Under the pieces are notes generated by a model. That model was not told the DNA's origin. It made no database searches and worked only from the letters and a program-made list of their open reading frames with translations. Shown here in pieces: positions 18,126 to 24,378 of a DNA stretch of 64,000 nt. The stretch is taken from assembly GCA_964561215.1 (NCBI GenBank), contig CAZLOS010000015.1, positions 3,332-67,331 of the forward strand, given 5' to 3'. The stretch comes from JAJFUV01 sp964561215. GTDB lineage: Bacteria > Acidobacteriota > Terriglobia > Bryobacterales > Bryobacteraceae. The position numbers and the translations under genes are program-made. Each line of letters begins with the position of its first letter. The stretch's first letter is position 1.

Positions 18126-19316
18126 ATGGCAACTAGACGCATCGGTATCCTTACCGGCGGCGGCGACGTCCCCGGCCTGAATACCGTTATCCAGAACGTA
18201 ACCTATCGCGGAATCGAGCACGGCTTCGAAGTCGTGGGCATCCGGCGCGGATGGGAAGGACTCACCCACGTCAACCTGGACGACCCCGCCAGCAAGGCCC
18301 ATTACATCCTGCCGCTGACCAAGGAAGTTACACGCACCATCGACCGCACCGGCGGCACCTTCCTCCACACCAGCCGCACCAATCCGCAGAAGATGAAGAG
18401 CCTGCCCGAGCACCTGGCCGGCCAGACATTCCCGCAGAAGGAAAGCACCAAGAAGGGCGTTACTTCGACCGTTTTCGACGTCACTTCGGAGGTGCTCAAG
18501 AATCTGGAGAAACTCGGCATCGACTATCTGGTCGCCATCGGCGGCGACGACACCCTCAGCTATGCCTCGCGGCTCGACAGGGAAGGCTTCCGCGTCATCG
18601 CCGTTCCCAAGACCATGGACAACGACGTTCAGAACACCGAGTACTGCATCGGGTTCTCGACCGCCATTACCCGCGCCGCGGACGCCATCCAGCGCCAGCG
18701 CACCACCGTCGGTTCGCACGAGCGCGTCGGCATTTTCCGCGTCTTCGGCCGCGACGCCGGCCACACCGCTCTCTACACCGCTTACATCACCGGTATCCGC
18801 TGCGCCATCCCCGAGCACAAGTTCAACCTCGAACGGATGATCGAACTGCTGATCAAGGATAAGAAGGAGAATCCCAGCAACTATTCGATCGTCGTTCTCA
18901 GCGAGGGCGCCGAGTGGGAAGGCTACCAGATGCGTGAGTACGGCGAGGCGGACGCGTACGGTCACCGCAAGAAAGCTAGCGTTGCGGAGGACCTGGGCGA
19001 AGAAGTCAAGCACCGCACCAAGGAAGAGACTGTCATCAGCGACTTGACTTACGAGTTGCGCAGCGGCTCGCCGGACTTCGTCGACAAGCTGGTCGCCGGC
19101 ACCTTTGGCAACATGGCGTTCGAGAGCATTCTGGCAAACCGGAGCAATATGATGACCGCCATCGTCGGCGGCTGCTTCGAAATGATGCCGATCCCGGACC
19201 CGAAGCGCGGGCCGCGCAACGTGGATGTCGCCAAGATGTACGACACGACCGAATGCCGGCCGAATTACTCCAACAAGTTCGGCATGCCGATTTTCTTGAC
19301 GCGAGTCGAAAAGTAG
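18126..19316 (+). CDS. 6-phosphofructokinase, with PPi-type active-site residues
   Basis: Phosphorylates fructose 6-phosphate in glycolysis. The protein has 396 residues, longer than the 320-residue E. coli PfkA. It starts MATRRIGILTGGGDVPGLNT. The phosphoryl-donor site reads AIGGDDTLSY (Asp142) and the catalytic loop reads PKTMDND (Lys162, Asp165). In this superfamily the residues equivalent to E. coli Gly104 and Gly124 are usually Gly/Gly in ATP enzymes and Asp/Lys in pyrophosphate-dependent ones; here they are Asp/Lys. That suggests PPi as donor, or one of the ATP-using exceptions. Fructose phosphate contacts are kept in FRVFGRDAGHTALYTAYITG. It is monocistronic, with a TATAAT box upstream and a hairpin downstream. 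Confidence 0.93.
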   Translation: MATRRIGILTGGGDVPGLNTVIQNVTYRGIEHGFEVVGIRRGWEGLTHVNLDDPASKAHYILPLTKEVTRTIDRTGGTFLHTSRTNPQKMKSLPEHLAGQTFPQKESTKKGVTSTVFDVTSEVLKNLEKLGIDYLVAIGGDDTLSYASRLDREGFRVIAVPKTMDNDVQNTEYCIGFSTAITRAADAIQRQRTTVGSHERVGIFRVFGRDAGHTALYTAYITGIRCAIPEHKFNLERMIELLIKDKKENPSNYSIVVLSEGAEWEGYQMREYGEADAYGHRKKASVAEDLGEEVKHRTKEETVISDLTYELRSGSPDFVDKLVAGTFGNMAFESILANRSNMMTAIVGGCFEMMPIPDPKRGPRNVDVAKMYDTTECRPNYSNKFGMPIFLTRVEK

Positions 19317-19351
19317 GTGTTCCGGTTCGACGGACTTTTTAAATCACGAAA

Positions 19352-19372
19352 GACGGCCCGACCTCGGGCCGT
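19352..19372 (+). terminator. GC-rich hairpin after the phosphofructokinase gene
   Basis: ACGGCCCGA and TCGGGCCGT are exact reverse complements separated by CC, effectively a 7-8 bp stem with a small loop. It ends exactly where the run of N begins, so any T tract is lost in the gap. Confidence 0.55.
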
Positions 19373-19382
19373 NNNNNNNNNN
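19373..19382. other. Scaffold gap (10 N)
   Basis: Ten undetermined bases directly after a GC-rich hairpin. The true missing length is unknown, since short fixed N runs are often placeholders. It removes the 5' end of the following methyltransferase gene. Confidence 0.98.
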
Positions 19383-19383
19383 G

Positions 19384-19968
19384 CGGGAGATCCGCCGTTC
19401 GTTTAACGAGGCCGCTCGTGACGATGAGCATTTCCCCTCCACCATCGATCCGCGCATCTATCATGTCAAGCTGCTGGTGGAGTTCCTGGGCGGCCTCGAT
19501 CAAAAGCGCGTGCTGGACGCCGGATGCGGCAAAGGGCGGTTTGCGCGCATCCTGAAGGAACGCCATCCGCCGGCCACCGTCTGTTGCATGGACATAGCCG
19601 AGGCCATGCTGCGCGTGGTCCCCGCGGGACTCGAACGCACGGCTGGCTCGTTGATCGCCCTCCCTTTCCGGGACGCCGCCTTCGATGCCGCCTACGCGAT
19701 CGAGTCCCTCGAGCACGCCGTCGACATCGAAACCGCCGTCGCCGAGCTGTGCCGCGTGGTTAAGCCCGGCGGGCGCGTTTTCGTCATCGATAAGAACGCC
19801 CGCCAATGGGGACGCCTGGAAACGCCGCACTGGGAGAAATGGTTCCGCCGCCGCGAACTCGAAAAGCTCCTCCGGCGCCACTGCCGCCAGGTGTCCAGCC
19901 GCTTCATTTCCTACTGGGAAGATGTCGAGCCGGACGGCCTCTTTCTGGCGTGGCTGGCCGTCAAATAG
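19384..19968 (+). CDS. Class I SAM-dependent methyltransferase (5' end lost in the gap)
   Basis: The frame is open from the gap to a stop at 19968, giving 194 residues. The visible sequence begins REIRRSFNEAARDDEHFPST, which already looks like methyltransferase N-terminal sequence, so an ATG-like start within the visible part is unlikely and the gene probably begins inside the gap. Motif I is VLDAGCGKGRFARIL; the acidic end of strand two is CCMDIAEAML; motif II and III regions are AAYAIESLEHAVD and LCRVVKPGGRVFVIDKNA. The substrate is unknown. It is co-directional with the LOR/SDH gene 48 bp downstream. Confidence 0.85.
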   Translation, partial: REIRRSFNEAARDDEHFPSTIDPRIYHVKLLVEFLGGLDQKRVLDAGCGKGRFARILKERHPPATVCCMDIAEAMLRVVPAGLERTAGSLIALPFRDAAFDAAYAIESLEHAVDIETAVAELCRVVKPGGRVFVIDKNARQWGRLETPHWEKWFRRRELEKLLRRHCRQVSSRFISYWEDVEPDGLFLAWLAVK

Positions 19969-20016
19969 GTAAGCTGAAAGAAGAGCGGGGCGCCTGCCCC
20001 GGATCAAGGTAAGCCC

Positions 20017-21258
20017 ATGACTACTGAAACCCAAGCCCTTCCCTTCCAGGAGACCGTCGAGGCCAAGGGTCATCTGATCGACTCCCACATCATGGAGAAG
20101 ATCTTCGATGCCGTGGTGGCCTCGAACGGCCGCTTCGAGGTTGAACGCTTCAAAATCGGCCGCACCAATGAAGACGCCTCCCACCTGCGTTTGAAAATAG
20201 AGGCTCCCACGGCCCCCAAGATGCAGGAGATGCTCTCGCACCTGCTTGGTTTGGGCTGCGTTCCGGTGGACTCCAGCGACGCCGGGCTCTATGCGGTCGA
20301 GCGGGACCGCTGCGCCCCGGAGAACTTCTACTCCACCACCAACCACCGCACTGAGATACGCCACGGCGGCCGCTGGATCCCCGTCGAAAACCAGCGCATG
20401 GACTCGCTCGTTGTGGTCACCGACGGCCATGCGTACTGCCGGTTGCTGCGCGACATCCGCGCGGGCGACAAGGTTGTTGTGAACATGCGCGGGATCCGCG
20501 TCGTTCCCGAAGCCAAGGAACGCGACCGGCTCTCGCACGCTTTCTCCTTCATGAGCAGCGGCATTTCCAGCGAGCGCCAGGTGGATACCGCCGTGCGGCA
20601 GACCGCCGCCCTGGTCCGCGAGGTGCGCGCGGCCGGGAAGCGAGTGATCGCGGTGGCCGGACCCGTAGTGGTCCACACGGGCGGCGCCGTGGCGCTGGCG
20701 ACAATGATCCGTAAGCATTTCGTCAATGCCGTGCTCAGCGGCAACGCCCTCGGCGTGCATGATATCGAAGCTTCCATGTTCGGCACCTCGCTCGGCGTCC
20801 GGCTGGCTGATGGCCGCCAGCAGGAACACGGTCACCGCAATCACATGCGCGCCATCAATGCCATCTATAATGCGGGCGGCGTGGCCCAGGCCGTAGCCTC
20901 CGGTAAACTCACCAGCGGGATTCTTTTTGAGTGCGTTCGCAATAAGGTGCCGTTTGTCCTCGCCGGAAGCCTCCGGGACGACGGCCCACTGCCGGAAACC
21001 GTCACCGACATGTGCCAGGCCCAGACGCAATACGCCGCCCAGCTCAAGGATGCGGGCCTGGTATTGTGCCTGGGTTCCATGCTACACTCCATCGCCGTCG
21101 GCAATATGCTGCCGAGTTGGGTGAGAATCGTTTGCGTGGACATCAATCCGGCGGTGGCCACCAAGGTGAGCGACCGCGGCACAGGACAAGCCGTGGGCGT
21201 GGTCACCGACGTGGGTTTGTTTCTCGATTTGCTGGCGAAAACACTGGTTGAAGGATGA
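20017..21258 (+). CDS. LOR/SDH-domain enzyme (TIGR00300 type, ornithine cyclodeaminase-like)
   Basis: The protein has 413 residues preceded by an AAGG ribosome site. The N-terminal domain (QETVEAKGHLIDSHIMEKIF, then RFKIGRTNEDASHLRLKI) matches the conserved LOR/SDH domain found in bifunctional lysine-catabolism enzymes and in archaeal ornithine cyclodeaminase. The C-terminal part has a deoxyhypusine-synthase-like nucleotide-binding layout: VIAVAGPVVVHTGGAVALAT, then VNAVLSGNALGVHDIEASMF and VVTDVGLFLDLL. Archaeal and cyanobacterial relatives act in arginine, ornithine or proline metabolism, so a similar amino-acid role is likely but unproven. Its stop overlaps the queF start (ATGA), so the two are translationally coupled although no metabolic link between them is obvious. 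Confidence 0.8.
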   Translation: MTTETQALPFQETVEAKGHLIDSHIMEKIFDAVVASNGRFEVERFKIGRTNEDASHLRLKIEAPTAPKMQEMLSHLLGLGCVPVDSSDAGLYAVERDRCAPENFYSTTNHRTEIRHGGRWIPVENQRMDSLVVVTDGHAYCRLLRDIRAGDKVVVNMRGIRVVPEAKERDRLSHAFSFMSSGISSERQVDTAVRQTAALVREVRAAGKRVIAVAGPVVVHTGGAVALATMIRKHFVNAVLSGNALGVHDIEASMFGTSLGVRLADGRQQEHGHRNHMRAINAIYNAGGVAQAVASGKLTSGILFECVRNKVPFVLAGSLRDDGPLPETVTDMCQAQTQYAAQLKDAGLVLCLGSMLHSIAVGNMLPSWVRIVCVDINPAVATKVSDRGTGQAVGVVTDVGLFLDLLAKTLVEG

Positions 21259-21659
21259 ACGGGAAGAGAGCTTACACCGAACAGCACGCGCGCGCCGGCG
21301 TCGACGCCGACCTGCCATCGATCGACGTTTGGGAGAATCAGTATCCAGGATACGAGATCGAGATAGAAATGCCCGAATTTACCTCGGTCTGCCCCAAAAC
21401 CGGCCTCCCCGATCACGGAACCATCCGGATCTCTTACATGCCGGATCGGTGGTGCCTGGAGCTCAAGTCGCTCAAGATGTACATGATCGCCTACCGCAGC
21501 CTGGGCATCTTCCAGGAGAATGCGGTAAACCGGTTCCTGCGCGACATCGTGACCGCGGCCAAGCCCGTCTCGGCTACCGTTACCGGCGAGTTTGCGCCGC
21601 GCGGAGGCGTGTTCACGCGCATCACCGCGAGTTGGAGCAAGAAACGTGGCCACCGCTGA
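21255..21659 (+). CDS. queF: QueF, preQ0 (7-cyano-7-deazaguanine) reductase
   Basis: NADPH-dependent reduction of preQ0 to preQ1 in queuosine tRNA-modification synthesis. The protein has 134 residues, the size of the short (YkvM-type) class. Cys46 in FTSVCPKTGLPDHG is the residue that forms the thioimide, and Asp53 is the proton donor. The family's substrate/NADPH motif appears as LELKSLKMYMIAYR. It overlaps the preceding gene by 4 bp and the next by 14 bp. Other queuosine genes are not in this window. Confidence 0.95.
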   Translation: MNGKRAYTEQHARAGVDADLPSIDVWENQYPGYEIEIEMPEFTSVCPKTGLPDHGTIRISYMPDRWCLELKSLKMYMIAYRSLGIFQENAVNRFLRDIVTAAKPVSATVTGEFAPRGGVFTRITASWSKKRGHR

Positions 21660-23124
21660 TCCCGCCCCTGACCGCGAAGCCGAGGAGCTGACCGCGGTCA
21701 TCCGCGCTATCCAGGAGCGCGTCCGCGCCCGCCATCCCGGTTCTGCCGCCGGACCTTTGGATATCGCCTTGCCCGACCTCATGGAGGTGGTGCACGCGCG
21801 CGATGCCGCGCTGGCGAAAGTGGCTGCCATCGGAAGTGTGAACCCTCGGCCTCCGGGGCTTGTGAACTCGCTCGTGCAGCGTGCCAAGCGTCTCGTTGCA
21901 CGCGCCCTGGGGTGGCACGTGCGCGACCAGGTCGAGTTCAACCGCGGGGTGATGACCTGCTTCGAAGCGATTCTGGGCGCCCTGGACGAGAACAACCGCA
22001 CCGTTTCGGCCCTGGCAGCCGAGTGCGCCAACCGTATCGATTCCGGCCGCGCGGCCAGCGCCGCGGAGCTTGCCGAAAGCCGACAGGCCGTCAACGGCCT
22101 GGCCAGCCAGGCTTCCGCGCTCCATGAAGAGGCACGCGAACTCAAGGACATTCGCAAGCACTGGGCCGAATGGCGCGTCGAATGGGAGCGCAAGCTCTCC
22201 ATCAACGAGGTTCAGTTCCTGCGCAGTGCCGCCGATCTGCAGACCGGCTTCCAGCATCGCGTCACGATGATGGAGAACAACCTGCGCGAACTGGCCAAAA
22301 CACAGCATGCCGATTTCGAGAACGCCCTTGACCGCTCCGCGGACGAGATTCAAAAGAAACTCTGGGCCGATCTCGAAAACGTCCGCCTCGAATACGAGAA
22401 CATCATCCACAACGAACTGCGCATCGTTCGCCAGCGAGCCGCCGTGTCGGCCGCCGCTCCCATGCCCGCCCCGGCCACGCCTCCGCCCGCGCTCGACTGG
22501 CTGCAATTCGCCGACAAGTTCCGCGGCCCCGAACCGTCCATACGCGAGCGCCAGCGCTGTTACGTTTCCGATTTCAAGGACTGCCGTGAAGTGCTCGACA
22601 TCGGCTGTGGCCGAGGCGAGTTTCTGGAAGTGATGAAGGAAGCCGGTATCGCCGCGCGCGGCATCGATCTGTGCGACGAAGCCATTGCCCTTTGCCGCGC
22701 CAAGTCTCTCGACGCCGAGGTCGCCGACCTATTTGTTTATCTCGACGCCCTTGCCGACGCGTCCCTCGACGGCATCTTCTCGGCGCAGGTGATCGAACAC
22801 CTTCCGCCGGAGCGTCTCCCCGAGTTCATTCGCCTGGCCGCGGCCAAACTACGCCGCGGCGGCGTGCTGGCCATCGAGACGCCCAACCCGGAGTGCCTCG
22901 CCATTTTCGCCACGCACTTCTATCTCGATCCCACGCACACACGGCCCGTTCCGCCCGCGCTTCTCGGCTTTTACATGGTTGAGGCGGGCTTCGGCCGCCT
23001 GGAGGTCCGCAAGCTCGCGCCGGCGGTGGAATCGTTCGAGGCCTTGAATGGGCTGCCGGCCGCGTTCCGCGACGCCTTCTTCGGCGAAATGGATTACGCA
23101 GCTTTGGCGCGCAAGATATCGTGA
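21646..23124 (+). CDS. Methyltransferase with long N-terminal coiled coil
   Basis: The protein has 492 residues from GTG 21646, with GGAG 11 nt upstream inside queF; the frame opening at 21592 lies wholly in queF and is not used. Residues 1-300 are mainly charged helix with heptad-like Leu/Ala spacing (RQAVNGLASQASALHEEARE, then RVTMMENNLRELAKTQHADF), followed by an Ala/Pro hinge. The C-terminal 190 residues are a class I methyltransferase: VLDIGCGRGEFLEVMKEAGI, ARGIDLCDEA, DGIFSAQVIEHLP, GGVLAIETPNPE. The layout recalls methyltransferases that cap or size surface polysaccharide chains, where the coiled coil measures length, but that is inference. Confidence 0.85.
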   Translation: MATADPAPDREAEELTAVIRAIQERVRARHPGSAAGPLDIALPDLMEVVHARDAALAKVAAIGSVNPRPPGLVNSLVQRAKRLVARALGWHVRDQVEFNRGVMTCFEAILGALDENNRTVSALAAECANRIDSGRAASAAELAESRQAVNGLASQASALHEEARELKDIRKHWAEWRVEWERKLSINEVQFLRSAADLQTGFQHRVTMMENNLRELAKTQHADFENALDRSADEIQKKLWADLENVRLEYENIIHNELRIVRQRAAVSAAAPMPAPATPPPALDWLQFADKFRGPEPSIRERQRCYVSDFKDCREVLDIGCGRGEFLEVMKEAGIAARGIDLCDEAIALCRAKSLDAEVADLFVYLDALADASLDGIFSAQVIEHLPPERLPEFIRLAAAKLRRGGVLAIETPNPECLAIFATHFYLDPTHTRPVPPALLGFYMVEAGFGRLEVRKLAPAVESFEALNGLPAAFRDAFFGEMDYAALARKIS

Positions 23125-23162
23125 AGCCTTCGGCCGCGCGGCGGCAGCTGCGAACGGCCTGC

Positions 23163-24314
23163 CTAAATCAGTTCCCGGCGCTGGGGCTTGAAGGTTCCGT
23201 CCAGGTATTGATGCCACATCACCAGCGCCTGGAGGCAGAATGCCGTCGAAACAGGGTTGACGTGCGGGATCGGTTCTCCATCCCGCCGTCCGAAAAGGAA
23301 TCCACCGTCCATGCGGGGATCTTCGCTTCGGACCTGGTAGGACGCGGCGAGCCGCGCCTCTTGTTCGGCCGCTTCCCGGTCCAGAGGGACTGCGCCCAGC
23401 GCATCCGCAAACAAGCGTGCCCGCAATAGCTGCGCGCAGACATCGGAACGCTCGAAACCGGGCGCGATTTCGCGCAGCAGTCGCCCCACCTTGCCTATGC
23501 CCCACCGGGCCGCCTCCGCGCATTCCGCGCGGTCCATGCACGGCAGAAGGCCTTCCAGGAAATAGCAGTAGGCGTGCAGGCGGTCCATGACACGATGTGG
23601 ATCCGTATCGCCCGGCAGGAAGCTCCGGTGCGTCTCCAGGGCGTATGCCAGAGCCTCTTCGTAATGCCGCCGGTGGCATTCCTTGCCGGTCGCCTCGCAC
23701 ACGTCGTACCAGGCCAGCGCGGATTTTAATTGATAGCACCCCGCCTGCCGCGACCAAGTCCCTTGCGTCGGTGCGGGCGACTTGTCCGGCAAAAGCAGGA
23801 TCGGATGCGGGGCGTACACCCCGCCGAAATCGCGCGCCATCGAATCGACCGCGCGCCCGGCGGCGGCCAGCCATTCGGGAGCCTCGGTCGCGCGCCACGC
23901 CGCCAACAGGCCCCGCGCGATGATCCCGCTGTCGAAGAAATAGGCCGGCGCAGGCGCTCTGTCCCCGTTCTCGGCGGGCTCGAACGGGAAGATCTCCAAC
24001 TCCCGGCTCCAGGCCGTAGAAGCCAGGAACCGCGCCGCACGCCCGGCAGCCTCCAGGTAGCGGGCGTCGCCGGTGAGTGTATGGAGAAAGGTGAACGCGC
24101 TCAATGCATATCCGGTAATCTCGGTGGAAACCCGGCGGTTGGTTTTAACGTCGGAACGATAATAGCGAGCGACCCCGCCCCCAGGCGTCTGGATTCCCGA
24201 ATCCAGCAGCCATTGGCCGGCGCGGCGCAGAAAGGAGTTCGGTTGAAGCAACGAGATGTCCTTTGAAGTGAATGCTGGAGCGTACATCAAGTGGGCGTCC
24301 AACGGACTTTTCAT
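23163..24314 (-). CDS. Putative six-hairpin (alpha/alpha)6-barrel protein
   Basis: The protein has 383 residues if started at 24314; MYAPAFTSK at 24287 is an alternative start. There is no signal peptide. The sequence is helical with repeating sugar-enzyme-like segments: FLRRAGQWLLDSGIQTPGGG, then VSTEITGYALSAFTFLHTLT, DRLHAYCYFLEGLLPC and VNPVSTAFCLQALVMWHQYL. The evenly spaced helices with conserved Tyr, Trp and acidic residues fit unsaturated-glucuronyl-hydrolase or epimerase-like barrels, often used in polysaccharide biology. It is convergent with the coiled-coil methyltransferase (38-bp gap) and divergent from the TIGR03437 gene. I do not recognise a precise family. Confidence 0.65.
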   Translation of the reverse strand: MKSPLDAHLMYAPAFTSKDISLLQPNSFLRRAGQWLLDSGIQTPGGGVARYYRSDVKTNRRVSTEITGYALSAFTFLHTLTGDARYLEAAGRAARFLASTAWSRELEIFPFEPAENGDRAPAPAYFFDSGIIARGLLAAWRATEAPEWLAAAGRAVDSMARDFGGVYAPHPILLLPDKSPAPTQGTWSRQAGCYQLKSALAWYDVCEATGKECHRRHYEEALAYALETHRSFLPGDTDPHRVMDRLHAYCYFLEGLLPCMDRAECAEAARWGIGKVGRLLREIAPGFERSDVCAQLLRARLFADALGAVPLDREAAEQEARLAASYQVRSEDPRMDGGFLFGRRDGEPIPHVNPVSTAFCLQALVMWHQYLDGTFKPQRRELI

Positions 24315-24338
24315 TCTACCATCGCGCGTTTGCGAGCT

Positions 24339-24347
24339 TGCTATACT
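24339..24347 (+). promoter_or_regulatory. Candidate extended -10 promoter (TGCTATACT)
   Basis: TG-n-TATACT extended -10 motif, 32 bp upstream of the ATG of the TIGR03437 gene, in the 64-bp divergent gap. No good -35 is visible, as is usual for extended -10 promoters. The same nonamer occurs before rpmE. Confidence 0.5.
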
Positions 24348-24378
24348 AAAGGATCGTAACTCCTAACCGAATCTAGAC

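Noticed and set aside
19339..21030. 563-codon minus-strand frame crossing the N gap
   Set aside because: It reads through undetermined bases and lies opposite the methyltransferase and LOR/SDH genes; no motif is seen.
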